From Streptomyces sp. NRRL S-244 (GTDB lineage Bacteria > Actinomycetota > Actinomycetes > Streptomycetales > Streptomycetaceae): a stretch of 64,000 bases of DNA. Both the position numbers and the translations under genes were made by a program. Within the stretch, counting starts at the first letter, position 1; every line of letters starts with the position of its first letter. The DNA is taken from NCBI RefSeq assembly GCF_000717915.1, contig NZ_JOCX01000028.1, forward strand, positions 5,709 through 69,708, written 5' to 3'. The notes under the pieces were generated by a model that was not told where the DNA came from, did not search any database, and saw only the letters and a list, made by a program, of their open reading frames with translations. Below are positions 55,040 through 63,801 of this stretch, piece by piece.

Positions 55040-56776
55040 TCAGGCGGCCAGCAGCTTGCGCACCCGCTCCGCCCCCACCGCCAGCAGCAGCGTGGGCAGG
55101 CGCGGCCCGGTCTCCCGGGTGACGAGGAGGCGGTACAGCAGCGCGAAGAACGTGCGCTGCGCGACCTTCAGCTCCGGCGTCGGCTTCGCGTCCGGCTCCA
55201 GCCCCGCCATCACCTTCGGCACGCCGTACACGAGCGTGGTCAGCCCGTCGAGCGACCAGTGGGAGTCGAGCCCGTCCACCAGCAGCCGCAGCGACTCGCG
55301 GCCCTCGGCGTCCAGGGACCCCAGCAGCTCGGTGTCGGCGTCCTCGCGCACCAGCGTCCGCTGGTCGGCCGGGACCTGGGTGGTGATCCAGTTCTCGGCG
55401 CGGTCCAGCCGCGGCCGTACCTCGTCCAGCGAGGTCAGCGGCTGCGACGGGTCCAGGTCGGCCAGGATGCGCAGGGTCTGCTCGTCGTGCCCGGCGGTGA
55501 TGTCCGCGACCGACGCGAGCGTGCGGTACGGCAGCGGCCGCGGGGTGCGCGGCAGCTCGTGCGAGGCGACCCGTACGGCACGGGTGTGCGCGGCGGCGTC
55601 GGCCGGCAGTACGGAGCCGTCGGCGACCTTGGACTCCAGCTTGTCCCACTCGTCGTAGAGCCGCTGGATCTCCTGGTCGAAGGCGATCTTGAAGGACTGG
55701 TTGGGGCGGCGGCGCGCGTACAGCCAGCGCAGCAGCTGCGGCTCCATGATCTTCAGCGCGTCGGCCGGGGTCGGGACCCCGCCCTTGCTGGACGACATCT
55801 TGGCCATGCCGCTGATGCCGACGAACGCGTACATCGGTCCGATCGGCTGCTCGCCGCCGAAGATGTGCACGATCTGGCCGCCGACCTGGAAGGACGAGCC
55901 GGGCGAGGAGTGGTCGACGCCCGAGGGCTCGAAGATCACGCCCTCGAAGGCCCAGCGCATCGGCCAGTCGACCTTCCAGACGAGCTTGCCGCGGTTGAAC
56001 TCGCTGAGCTTGACCGTCTCGGTGTACTCGTCCTCGGTGCAGACGTAGGTCATCTCGGTCGTCTCGTCGTTGTACGAGGTGACCTTGGTGAAGTCCTTGC
56101 CGCACTGGCCGCAGTACGGCTTGTACGGGAAGTACCCGCTCTCGCCGTCGCTGCCGTCGTCCTCGGCGGCCGCGCCGGAGCCCTCGGCGGCCTCCAGCTC
56201 GGCCTCGTCGACCTGCTTCTGCTGGGGCTTCTTGCCGCCCGGCTTCTGCTTGGTGCGGTACTGGGCGAGGACGGCGTCGATGTCGCCGCGGTGCTTCATC
56301 GCGAACAGGACCTGCTCGCGGTACGCGCCGGAGGTGTACTGCTCGGTCTGGCTGATCGCGTCGTACTCGACGCCCATCTCGGCCAGGGCCTCGACGAAGG
56401 CGGCCTTGAAGTGCTCGGCCCAGTTCGGGTACGCGGAACCGGCCGGGGCGGGCACGGAGGTCAGCGGCTTGCCGATGTGCTGCGCCCAGGACTCGTCGAT
56501 GCCGGGGACGCCGGCCGGGACCTTGCGGTAGCGGTCGTAGTCGTCCCAGGAGATGAGGTGGCGGACCTCGATGCCGCGGCGGCGGATCTCGTCGGCGACC
56601 AGGTGCGGGGTCATGACCTCGCGGAGGTTGCCGAGGTGGATCGGGCCGGAGGGGGAGAGTCCGGACGCGACGACGACGGCTTTGCCCGGGGCTCGGCGCT
56701 CCGCCTCGGCGATGACCTCGTCCGCGAAACGGGAGACCCAGTCGGTCTCGGTGCTGCTCTGGGCGCTCTGAGCCAC
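55040..56776 (-). CDS. lysS: Lysine-tRNA ligase, class I
   Basis: 578 residues. Class I signatures: the HIGH equivalent H-L-G-N in GLSPSGPIHLGNLREVM (about 39-55) and the KMSKS equivalent in GMAKMSSSKGG. A zinc-type PYCGQCGKD and a Lys-rich insert follow. This is the archaeal-type class I LysRS rather than the class II enzyme. It charges tRNA-Lys. It is followed by a convergent terminator and stands 554 bp from argS. Confidence 0.93.
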   Translation of the reverse strand: MAQSAQSSTETDWVSRFADEVIAEAERRAPGKAVVVASGLSPSGPIHLGNLREVMTPHLVADEIRRRGIEVRHLISWDDYDRYRKVPAGVPGIDESWAQHIGKPLTSVPAPAGSAYPNWAEHFKAAFVEALAEMGVEYDAISQTEQYTSGAYREQVLFAMKHRGDIDAVLAQYRTKQKPGGKKPQQKQVDEAELEAAEGSGAAAEDDGSDGESGYFPYKPYCGQCGKDFTKVTSYNDETTEMTYVCTEDEYTETVKLSEFNRGKLVWKVDWPMRWAFEGVIFEPSGVDHSSPGSSFQVGGQIVHIFGGEQPIGPMYAFVGISGMAKMSSSKGGVPTPADALKIMEPQLLRWLYARRRPNQSFKIAFDQEIQRLYDEWDKLESKVADGSVLPADAAAHTRAVRVASHELPRTPRPLPYRTLASVADITAGHDEQTLRILADLDPSQPLTSLDEVRPRLDRAENWITTQVPADQRTLVREDADTELLGSLDAEGRESLRLLVDGLDSHWSLDGLTTLVYGVPKVMAGLEPDAKPTPELKVAQRTFFALLYRLLVTRETGPRLPTLLLAVGAERVRKLLAA

Positions 56777-56866
56777 GACACGTCCTTCTATCTCGAATGC
56801 TGGCTGTCAGCCATTCTCCCAGACGGAACCGGGCCCTCCGAGGTTGCCCGTCAGGACGTGGCGGTC

Positions 56867-57211
56867 TCAGGACGTGGCGACCGGTATCCCTCCGAGCCGC
56901 CGCACGGCGGCGACCATCCGGGGCCCGGTGGCGTCCAGCACCTGGGGCATCAGCACGAGGGGGCTGCCGTAGCGCCGGACGTACGCGGCCCTCCGGCGCG
57001 CCGGCCGGCCGAAGGGCATGACGTGGGGCACGGCCGGCAGCTCGATCCCGGGGCGGGGAACCAGCACCACGACGCCGTCCTTCCCGCGGCGGACCTCGCT
57101 CAGGTCGGACCACGGCGTGGCGGGCCCGGCGCCGACGGTGACCCCGTACCCGTCGAGCCGGACCAGGGGCCCCAGGGCGCGCCGCCGGACCTGCCAGACC
57201 AGCCTGTCCAT
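56867..57211 (-). CDS. Small conserved-type protein, unknown
   Basis: 114 residues from ATG 57211 with GGAG eight bases upstream; the longer in-frame ORF overlaps the argS leader. It is basic and beta-rich: MDRLVWQVRRRALGPLVRLD, then WSDLSEVRRGKDGVVVLVPR, and AAYVRRYGSPLVLMPQVLDA. It resembles a small PH-like/SHOCT-type domain but no family is assigned. It is divergent from argS. Confidence 0.68.
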   Translation of the reverse strand: MDRLVWQVRRRALGPLVRLDGYGVTVGAGPATPWSDLSEVRRGKDGVVVLVPRPGIELPAVPHVMPFGRPARRRAAYVRRYGSPLVLMPQVLDATGPRMVAAVRRLGGIPVATS

Positions 57212-57329
57212 CCGCGCACTCCAGTGACGGGGAAATCCCGGAATCCGGACAGCCCCTCCGTGGGATACTCGGGGCTTGTCGGAACAACCAAGTGCACCTT
57301 CAGGCACGACCTCACAGGAACGGCAGCTC

Positions 57330-59108
57330 ATGGCCTCGGTCCCTTCCCTCGCTTCTTCCGTCAATCAGCGCGTCGCGGACGCCCTCGCCTCGGCCCTGCC
57401 GGAGGCCGGTGGCGCCGACCCGCTGCTGCGACGAAGCGACCGGGCCGACTTCCAGGCCAACGGGATCCTGGCGCTCGCGAAGAAGGCCAAGGCCAATCCG
57501 CGTGAGCTGGCGACGACCGTGGTCGGGTCCATCCCGACCGGTGACCTGATCGAGGAGATCGAGGTCTCGGGCCCCGGCTTCCTCAACATCACCGTCTCCG
57601 ACCGGGCGATCATCGAGACCCTCGCCGCCCGCGCGGGTGACGACCGCCTCGGTGTCCCATACGCCGCGAACGCGGGCACGACGGTCATCGACTACGCGCA
57701 GCCGAACGTCGCGAAGGAGATGCACGTCGGCCACCTGCGGTCGGCGGTCATCGGCGCCGCGATGGTCGAGATCCTGGAGTTCACGGGCGAGAAGGTGGTC
57801 CGGCGCCACCACATCGGCGACTGGGGCACCCAGTTCGGCATGCTCATCCAGTACCTGCTGGAGCACCCGCACGAGCTGGACCACAAGTCGGACGCGGAGG
57901 TCTCCGGCGAGGAGGCCATGTCCAACCTGAACCGCCTCTACAAGGCCTCGCGCGCGCTCTTCGACTCCGACGAGGAGTTCAAGACGCGGGCCCGGGCCCG
58001 GGTGGTCGACCTCCAGGCGGGCGACGGGCAGACCCTCGCCATGTGGCAGCGGTTCGTCGACGAGTCGAAGATCTACTTCTACTCCGTCTTCGACAAGCTG
58101 GACATGGACATCCAGGACGCGGACGTCGTCGGCGAGTCCGGCTACAACGACATGCTGGTCGAGACGTGCAAGCTGCTGGAGGACTCGGGCGTCGCCGTCC
58201 GTTCCAACGGCGCGCTGTGCGTGTTCTTCGACGAGTACAAGGGCCCGGACGGCAACCCGACCCCGCTGATCGTCCAGAAGTCGGACGGCGGCTTCGGCTA
58301 CGCCGCGACCGACCTGTCGGCGATCCGGGACCGCGTGGGCAACCTGAAGGCGGACACCCTCATCTACGTGGTCGACGCCCGCCAGTCGCTCCACTTCAAG
58401 ATGGTCTTCGAGACGGCCCGCCGCGCGGGCTGGCTGAACGACGAGGTCAAGGCCGTTCAGCTGGCCTTCGGCACGGTCCTCGGCAAGGACGGCAAGCCGT
58501 TCAAGACCCGTGAGGGCGAGACGGTCCGACTGGTGGACCTGCTGGACGAGGCGGTGGAGCGGGCCACGGCCGTCGTCCGCGAGAAGGCGGAGAAGGTCGG
58601 CCTGTCGGAGGAGGAGATCGTCGAGAACGGCCGGTACGTCGGCATCGGCGCGGTCAAGTACGCGGACCTCTCCACCTCCCCCTCGCGCGACTACAAGTTC
58701 GACCTGGACCAGATGGTCTCGCTGAACGGCGACACGTCCGTGTACCTCCAGTACGCGTACGCCCGGATCAAGTCGATCCTGCGCAAGGCGGGCGAGGCGG
58801 GCGAGCGCACCCCGGTCGCGCACCCGGAGCTGGAGCTGGCCCCGGCCGAGCGCGCGCTGGGCCTGCACCTGGACGGCTTCGGCGAGCTGATCGCCGAGGC
58901 GGCCGCGGAGCACGCCCCGCACAAGCTGGCCGCGTACCTCTACCAGCTGTCCTCGCTGTTCACGACGTTCTACGACCAGTGCCCCGTCATCAAGCCGGAG
59001 CCGGAGCTCGTCGTCGGCGAGAACCGCCTGTTCCTGTGCGACCTGACCGCCCGCACGCTCACGAAGGGCATGTCCCTGCTGGGCATCCGCACCCCCGAGC
59101 GCCTCTGA
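57330..59108 (+). CDS. argS: Arginine-tRNA ligase
   Basis: 592 residues from ATG after AGGAACGG; the longer ORF start is upstream of this. Class I features: HIGH as H-V-G-H in [20 protein letters not shown], and the ArgRS-type KMSK replacement in the [16 protein letters not shown] region. The C-terminal anticodon domain ends [16 protein letters not shown], typical of bacterial ArgRS. An N-terminal Add-1-like domain recognises the tRNA elbow. Essential housekeeping gene. Confidence 0.95.
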   Translation: MASVPSLASSVNQRVADALASALPEAGGADPLLRRSDRADFQANGILALAKKAKANPRELATTVVGSIPTGDLIEEIEVSGPGFLNITVSDRAIIETLAARAGDDRLGVPYAANAGTTVIDYAQPNVAKEMHVGHLRSAVIGAAMVEILEFTGEKVVRRHHIGDWGTQFGMLIQYLLEHPHELDHKSDAEVSGEEAMSNLNRLYKASRALFDSDEEFKTRARARVVDLQAGDGQTLAMWQRFVDESKIYFYSVFDKLDMDIQDADVVGESGYNDMLVETCKLLEDSGVAVRSNGALCVFFDEYKGPDGNPTPLIVQKSDGGFGYAATDLSAIRDRVGNLKADTLIYVVDARQSLHFKMVFETARRAGWLNDEVKAVQLAFGTVLGKDGKPFKTREGETVRLVDLLDEAVERATAVVREKAEKVGLSEEEIVENGRYVGIGAVKYADLSTSPSRDYKFDLDQMVSLNGDTSVYLQYAYARIKSILRKAGEAGERTPVAHPELELAPAERALGLHLDGFGELIAEAAAEHAPHKLAAYLYQLSSLFTTFYDQCPVIKPEPELVVGENRLFLCDLTARTLTKGMSLLGIRTPERL

Positions 59109-59174
59109 CCCTGTTCGCGGGGCGCACCGCTCCGTACGATCGGCCTTCCGTCTGAACGGCAGGGGAGGCCGATC

Positions 59175-60023
59175 GTGAACGGTTTACAGCTGGCACGCGC
59201 CGCGCTGAGAGTGCTGACCGGCGCCGGGGGCGGCACCCCGGCGCAGTCCGCGCTCCGGGCGCGGGTGCGGGTCCACGTGGAGGACCGCCTGCGGAGCAGC
59301 CCGCTGGGTACGGCGGTGCTGACGAGGATGCGCGACGAGCCGGGTGATGCGTCCACGGCCATCGCCGTGCCGGTACTGGCGGACGAGATCTCCCGTGACC
59401 CGGCGTTCGGGGACACCCTGAACGACCTGCTGGAGCAGCTGCTGGGCGGACCGGCGGCGCTGCTGGCGTACGCGGTACCCCCGCCTCCCACGACTCCCCC
59501 CTCCCCGCCGGGACCGACGCCTCCGGCCTCACCACCCTCGGCTTCGAATTCGACTTCGGCTTCGGCATCGGCTTCGGCTTCGGCTTCGCTGGGGTCGATC
59601 GGGCTGGGTGCGATGACCGCGAACGCGATCCCCTTCCAGCCGCCCCCGCCACCGCCCATGCCCGCAGCGCCGCCGCAGCCTCAGGTGATCGTGATCCGGG
59701 AGACGCCGCCCCGGAAGCGGCGGACCCGGCGCGAACTCATCCGGTCGGTCTTCCTGCTGGGACTGCCCCAGTTCCTGGGCTTCACGGCCGCCGCCTGGCT
59801 GGTCATCAGGTTCGAGCTGCCCTTGGCCATCAGCCCCGTCCTCCTCGCCATGTGGCTCCTCTCGCTGCTCATGGCCCTCTTCGGCCTCATCCGCGGCTTC
59901 TCCCTGCTGCGCGGCCCGTTCAGCCTGCTCTTGACGGTGGGGATGGTGCTCGACCTGGTGATCACGGTCGCCGAGATCACCATCGGAATCCAGCTTCTCG
60001 CAGGGCAGGAGATCAAGATTTGA
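59175..60023 (+). CDS. Membrane protein with Ser-Ala repeat linker
   Basis: 282 residues from GTG after AGGGGAGG. A soluble helical N-domain (1-100; LARAALRVLTGAGGGTPAQS, RDEPGDASTAIAVPVLADEI, FGDTLNDLLEQLLG) is joined by a Pro-rich and (Ser-Ala)n stretch to three C-terminal membrane helices (FLLGLPQFLGFTAAAWLVIR, LLAMWLLSLLMALFGLIRGF, LLLTVGMVLDLVITVAEITI). The repeat arises from TTCGGC units in the DNA at about 59544-59589. No family is recognised. Confidence 0.75.
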   Translation: MNGLQLARAALRVLTGAGGGTPAQSALRARVRVHVEDRLRSSPLGTAVLTRMRDEPGDASTAIAVPVLADEISRDPAFGDTLNDLLEQLLGGPAALLAYAVPPPPTTPPSPPGPTPPASPPSASNSTSASASASASASLGSIGLGAMTANAIPFQPPPPPPMPAAPPQPQVIVIRETPPRKRRTRRELIRSVFLLGLPQFLGFTAAAWLVIRFELPLAISPVLLAMWLLSLLMALFGLIRGFSLLRGPFSLLLTVGMVLDLVITVAEITIGIQLLAGQEIKI

Positions 60024-60102
60024 TGTGACGCAGCACACGGGGAACGTTCTCCAAGTCCGCCTCCTCTTCGGGGTGTTGGTTCACGACACCGAGGGGGCAC
60101 TC

Positions 60103-60531
60103 ATGAGGGACACATCGCGACGCCGTACGGGAATCGCACTGGCCGGGCTGCTGGCCGCGGACGGGCTGGTACACCTGTACTGGGCCACCGGCCGCACCTG
60201 GCCCGCGGCGAGCGAGCGCGACCTGTCCCTCGCCGTCCTCGGCGCGGAGGTCTCCTTCGCACCGTCCGTCGTCCTCCCGCTGGCGGCGCTCACCCTGAGC
60301 GGGGCCGCCGCCGTCCTCGGTCATTCGTACGGGCGGGGCGGACGCGTCACGCGGGCGGTCACCGCGGCCGTCGCGGCCGGTCTGGCCGTACGGGGCCTCG
60401 CGGGCCTGGGATGGGCGGCCGGTCTCCTCGACAGCCCGCCCGGCCCCTTCCACTGGCTGAACCTCGTCCTCTACACGCCCGCCTGCCTCGGCTTCGGCTG
60501 GGCGGCCGCCCGGCTGGTCCGCGCCCGGTGA
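60103..60531 (+). CDS. DUF3995 membrane protein
   Basis: 142 residues from ATG behind GAGGGGG. Four helices: GIALAGLLAADGLVHLYWAT (H-x-x-W/Y-x-x-G hallmark of DUF3995), SFAPSVVLPLAALTLSGAAA, RAVTAAVAAGLAVRGLAGLG and WLNLVLYTPACLGFGWAAA. It is the first gene of an overlapping operon with an ECF sigma factor and an SRPBCC protein. It may be the membrane sensor or cargo of that sigma unit. Confidence 0.78.
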   Translation: MRDTSRRRTGIALAGLLAADGLVHLYWATGRTWPAASERDLSLAVLGAEVSFAPSVVLPLAALTLSGAAAVLGHSYGRGGRVTRAVTAAVAAGLAVRGLAGLGWAAGLLDSPPGPFHWLNLVLYTPACLGFGWAAARLVRAR

Positions 60532-61037
60532 CCCCCGCCGAACACGACCGCGGCGTCTCCCTCGCCCGGGCCGCCCGCGCCGGCGACACCCTCGCGATGC
60601 ACGACCTGCTCGACCACCTCACCCCGTACGTCGCCCGCATCTGCACCCCCATCGCCCTCGCGGACGGCCCCGACGCCTGCCAGGAGGCCCTGGTCGCGGT
60701 CTTCCGCGCCCTGCGGGGCCTGCGCGATCCGGAGACCCTGTACGGATGGGTCCGCGCCATCGCGGTCCGCGAGGCGGTCCGTGTCGCCCGCCGTGCGGCC
60801 CGCGCCCGCCCCGCCGAACTCGCCGACCTCCCCGGCTCCGGGGACCCCGAGCTCGCCGCCGACATCGACGACGTCCTGGCCCGCCTCTCGCCCGACCATC
60901 GAGCGGTCCTGGTGCTGCGGGACGTCGAGGGCCTCGACGAGGAGTCCGCGGCCGCGCTCCTCGGCGTACCGCCGGGCACCGCCAAGTCCCGGCTGCACCG
61001 GGCCCGTACGAGCTTCCGAAAGGCATGGTCCGCATGA
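60528..61037 (+). CDS. ECF-type RNA polymerase sigma factor
   Basis: 169 residues from a GTG overlapping the DUF3995 stop. Region 2 lies at about residues 25-85 (DACQEALVAVFRALRGLRDP, TLYGWVRAIAVREAVRVARR). Region 4 is RLSPDHRAVLVLRDVEGLDE and ALLGVPPGTAKSRLHRARTS, the usual -35-recognising helix-turn-helix. No anti-sigma gene with the common zinc motif is adjacent. The flanking membrane protein (upstream) and the SRPBCC protein (downstream) are co-translated and may fill a control role. Confidence 0.92.
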   Translation: MTPAEHDRGVSLARAARAGDTLAMHDLLDHLTPYVARICTPIALADGPDACQEALVAVFRALRGLRDPETLYGWVRAIAVREAVRVARRAARARPAELADLPGSGDPELAADIDDVLARLSPDHRAVLVLRDVEGLDEESAAALLGVPPGTAKSRLHRARTSFRKAWSA

Positions 61038-61501
61038 CGTACGCACTCGACGAGGTGAGCCGCCTGCGGATCATGGCGGCGGGCGTCCGGGGCGCCCGGA
61101 TCGCCGAACAGGTCATCCCCGCACCCCTGGACGCCGTCTGGGCGGTGATGGGCGACCTGGAGGGCGAGTTCAGCCGGTTCCAGCCGGACATGCGCGGCAT
61201 CCGCGTCCTGCGGGTGGCCGGCGACCGGGTGGAGGCGCTGGCCCGCAGCAAGTACGGATTCCGCGCCCACTTCCGGGGGGCCCTGCGCCCGGGCTGGTGC
61301 TGGCTCCAGAGCCGCTTCCTGATCATCGGCATGGCGGCCGCCCCCGAGCCGGGCGGCGGCACCCGCGTGGCCCTGACGGGCGGCGTACGGGTTCCCGGGC
61401 ACGCGGCGATCGTCCCCTTCGGGGCATCCGGGGAACTGACCCGCGCGATGGCCCGGCTCCAGGCCCGGGTGGAGCGGCGGGAGGGCCACGGGGCCGGATA
61501 G
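61034..61501 (+). CDS. SRPBCC-family protein
   Basis: 155 residues from ATG 61034, overlapping the sigma stop. A START-like fold is seen in AEQVIPAPLDAVWAVMGDLE, FQPDMRGIRVLRVAGDRVEA, and the long final helix (ELTRAMARLQARVERRE). It likely binds a lipid or polyketide-like molecule. Last gene of the DUF3995-sigma-SRPBCC operon. Confidence 0.82.
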   Translation: MTYALDEVSRLRIMAAGVRGARIAEQVIPAPLDAVWAVMGDLEGEFSRFQPDMRGIRVLRVAGDRVEALARSKYGFRAHFRGALRPGWCWLQSRFLIIGMAAAPEPGGGTRVALTGGVRVPGHAAIVPFGASGELTRAMARLQARVERREGHGAG

Positions 61502-61585
61502 CACCGGGGCGGCCGGCCCGCCGATCGGAGCAGCTCCTCGGCGCGGGCCGGGCCCCCTGGACCCCCTGACCCGAACCAGCCGGAT

Positions 61586-61897
61586 CTAGCAGCGGTAGCC
61601 GTCGGGGACCTGGAGGAGGGCCACGAAGACCCAGACCATGACCGCTGCGCCGGCCAGACCGCCGAGGAGGGCGGCCGCCAGGTTCCAGCGGCCGACGTAC
61701 GCGACGAGCACGCCCCACCAGGCCGTCGCGAGGAGCGCGAGCAGCGCCCCGTAGAAGAGCAGCGCGAGGCCGTTGGCGGCTCCGTTCACGCCGACGTCGC
61801 AGGCCTGCCAGGCCGCATTGAGCAGCACCGCCCCGAGCACGCCCGTGCCCAGACCGGCGAGCGGGGCGACCGCACAGCCCAGCTGTCCGCGCGTCAC
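61586..61897 (-). CDS. Small membrane protein, candidate immunity to the toxin-44-like effector
   Basis: 103 residues from a GTG overlapping the effector stop by four bases. Three hydrophobic helices (LAGLGTGVLGAVLLNAAW, ANGLALLFYGALLALLATAW, AALLGGLAGAAVMVWVFVAL). Translational coupling and membrane location parallel the small protein behind the lytic effector at 15271-16662. An immunity role is inferred from this position only. Unknown family. Confidence 0.6.
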   Translation of the reverse strand: MTRGQLGCAVAPLAGLGTGVLGAVLLNAAWQACDVGVNGAANGLALLFYGALLALLATAWWGVLVAYVGRWNLAAALLGGLAGAAVMVWVFVALLQVPDGYRC

Positions 61898-63069
61898 CGG
61901 GTGTTCCTGATCTGCGGGACGTCCTTGCCCTCCCGCTTCGCCTGCTCCATCCGGTCCATTGCGTCCTCGATCCCCTGCTTGAGCTGGTCTTCCGTCATGT
62001 CCTTGCCGTACTTGTCGTACAGGTCCATTCCGATCCTCATGGTGATCTGATCGCCCTGGTCGTCGTCACCGGTCAGCAGGGTCTCCCCCAGCGAGGCGCC
62101 CTTGATGAGGGTGTCCGGGTCGAATCCGGCGGCCCGGCCGATGTACCCGTAGTGGATGTTGGAGTAGATGTCGTAGAACACCTCCCGGTTCTGGCCCGGC
62201 TGCTTGAAGAAGTAGTCGTTCTTCGTCTGGAGGTCGAAGTGCTGCTGGAGCTGGGGCTTGTGGTCCCAGTCCTGGCCGGGGGCCACCTTCAGGCCCCACA
62301 TCACGAGCGCCGCGTTGATGTCGCTGCCGTAATTGCGCCCGAAGTCGTACCACTGCGGCTCGCGCAGCAGAGCCTGGAGCTGGTGGACGGTGTCGGAGTC
62401 CACGTTCCGCTTCATCTCGTCGAAGATCCACTTCTCGGCCTCGGTGAACTTCTGCTCGCTGCGCGCGGATCCGGTCGGCGGGATCACGGGCTTGGCGGTG
62501 GCGTTGAAGCCGCCCATGGTGCCGTCGAAGGGGTTGGAGTCGACCACCACGGCCTGGAGCGCCTGCCGGATGGCCTTGTCGAACTCGTCCACCGCGCGCA
62601 CCGCCTCCGCGATGTGCGCGGTCCAGGAGTCCTCCGCCTCCCGCATCCCGGGGTCGCGGCGCAGGATGCGGGCCTGGGCGGGGTCCTCGACGCGGGTGAA
62701 GTCGAAGCTGGCCCGGCCGGCCGTGGACACCGCCATGCCGGCGTCGACGGCGTCCTTGCGGGCCGACTCCACCTTCTTCTTCAGGTCCACGAACCCGGCG
62801 TGGGCGTCGCGCAGGAGCGCGGCGACCGCTTTCGCCTCGGTCTGGGCGGCGGCGTACTCGCGCCGGGTGGTGGCGAAGTTGTTCTGAGCGACCCCGGCAC
62901 TGAGACCGAGCCAGTTCTGGCCGACGGACGGCCCCATGGCGACCTTCTGGACGCTGGCGGCGTACCGGTCCTCGACCTTCTTCAGTTCACCGGCCATCGC
63001 GTCCCACGCGGTCGCGGCCGTCGCGAGCAGGCCGAAGTTCGTGGTCATCACTTCCTGGTACGTGAGCAC
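61894..63069 (-). CDS. Putative type VII-secreted toxin (toxin-44-like C-terminus)
   Basis: 391 residues from a GTG after GGGGGAG; the true start could be ATG 63048. Residues 1-110 form a WXG-like helical hairpin with W-x-G-like AWDAMAGELKKVEDRYAASV and NWLGLSAGVAQNNFATTRRE. A helical spacer runs to about 215. The C-terminus (about 220-391) carries DYFFKQPGQNREVFYDIYSN, then IHYGYIGRAAGFDPDTLIKG, which matches the bacterial toxin 44 family, with H-Y-G-Y-I-G as likely active core. A small membrane protein overlaps the 3' end. Confidence 0.78.
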   Translation of the reverse strand: MLTYQEVMTTNFGLLATAATAWDAMAGELKKVEDRYAASVQKVAMGPSVGQNWLGLSAGVAQNNFATTRREYAAAQTEAKAVAALLRDAHAGFVDLKKKVESARKDAVDAGMAVSTAGRASFDFTRVEDPAQARILRRDPGMREAEDSWTAHIAEAVRAVDEFDKAIRQALQAVVVDSNPFDGTMGGFNATAKPVIPPTGSARSEQKFTEAEKWIFDEMKRNVDSDTVHQLQALLREPQWYDFGRNYGSDINAALVMWGLKVAPGQDWDHKPQLQQHFDLQTKNDYFFKQPGQNREVFYDIYSNIHYGYIGRAAGFDPDTLIKGASLGETLLTGDDDQGDQITMRIGMDLYDKYGKDMTEDQLKQGIEDAMDRMEQAKREGKDVPQIRNTR

Positions 63070-63103
63070 GTCTCCCCCAACTGTGCATGTCAGCAAGGCT
63101 AGT

Positions 63104-63262
63104 TCGGAACTCGCACCACACCACCTTGCCAGGTCGCCGCTCGCTCACGCCCCGGAGACCGGCGACGGCTTCGACGATGAGGAAGCCCCGGCCGCCGTCG
63201 CGGTCCGGCCGCCGGAGGGTGGACCGGCCGCCGCCGCTGTCGTGGAGCGTGTGGCAGAGCGC
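63104..63262 (-). pseudogene. Remnant of an anti-sigma-type HATPase gene
   Basis: On the minus strand, one frame gives RRPDRDGGRGFLIVEAVAGL followed by RGVSERRPGKVVWCEF. That is the glycine box and C-terminus of the RsbW-like ATPases that normally accompany XRE and DUF397 genes, as in the intact copy at 12370. The upstream part is lost; a stop and a perfect palindrome sit where the ATPase core should be. It now overlaps the leader of the toxin-44-like gene. Confidence 0.65.
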
Positions 63263-63292
63263 CGACCCGTACTCATCGATGAGTACGGGTCG
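63263..63292. repeat. Perfect 30-bp palindrome
   Basis: The two halves CGACCCGTACTCATC and GATGAGTACGGGTCG are exact reverse complements with no spacer. It lies between the broken HATPase and broken DUF397 remnants, 58 bp before the DUF397 ATG. Confidence 0.85.
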
Positions 63293-63349
63293 TCACGGGT
63301 ATTGGCCGTGCACGGAGTGGGAGTTGTTGAAGCAGCTCTTGGGTGCCCC

Positions 63350-63539
63350 ATGAGCACGGCACTCACGTGGTTCAAGTCCAGCTACAGCGGCAGCGACGGC
63401 GGCAGCAACGGCGGCGACTGCGTCGAGGTCGCCACCTGCCCCGACAAGGCACGTGAGGGACTCGAAAGTCCCTCACGGCCCCTCGCTCGCTCTCTCTCCC
63501 AGCGCGTGGTCCCACCTCGCTCAGTGGGTCACTAGCTGA
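63350..63539 (+). pseudogene. Frameshifted DUF397 gene
   Basis: From ATG 63350 the frame gives MSTALTWFKSSYSGSDGGSN, then GGDCVEVATCPDKA, the DUF397 start. The conserved continuation VRDSKVPHGPSLALSPSAWS followed by HLAQWVTS lies in the +1 frame from 63453 to a TGA at 63537-63539. In the initial frame the product instead ends in an unrelated Ser/Arg tail at 63535. A one-base indel near 63451 explains this. It is a decayed copy of the module intact at 12370-14038. Confidence 0.75.
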
Positions 63540-63801
63540 TCGGGTAAGAGTGTCGGCCCGTCGCTTCGTCGATCTCCGAGTGGGCCTTCTGCAACATCTG
63601 GGACGCGAGATCCATCAGCGCGCGAGCGCCGGCGATCTCTTCCCCGACCCGCAGCTGCTCCGGGTCGGAGGGGTGGCGCATGGCGTAGCCACGCGCCCTC
63701 ATCTCGGAGCCGTCACCGAGCCTGACCATGGCCGCCGCGCTGGTGCGGTGGCCTTCCTCGGTGAATTCGAGCTCCACGTGCCACCCGACGAGTGTGGGCA
63801 T
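63532..63801 (-). CDS. DUF1876-family protein
   Basis: 89 residues. The family reads VGWHVELEFTEEGHRTSAAA, then VRLGDGSEMRARGYAMRHPS, and ends GARALMDLASQMLQKAHSEI, a double-stranded-RNA-binding-like alpha/beta fold. Many copies occur in Streptomyces and their role is unknown. Its 3' end overlaps the decayed DUF397 gene. The remaining 199 bp of the window (63802-64000) show no feature that I can support. Confidence 0.88.
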   Translation of the reverse strand: MPTLVGWHVELEFTEEGHRTSAAAMVRLGDGSEMRARGYAMRHPSDPEQLRVGEEIAGARALMDLASQMLQKAHSEIDEATGRHSYPIS

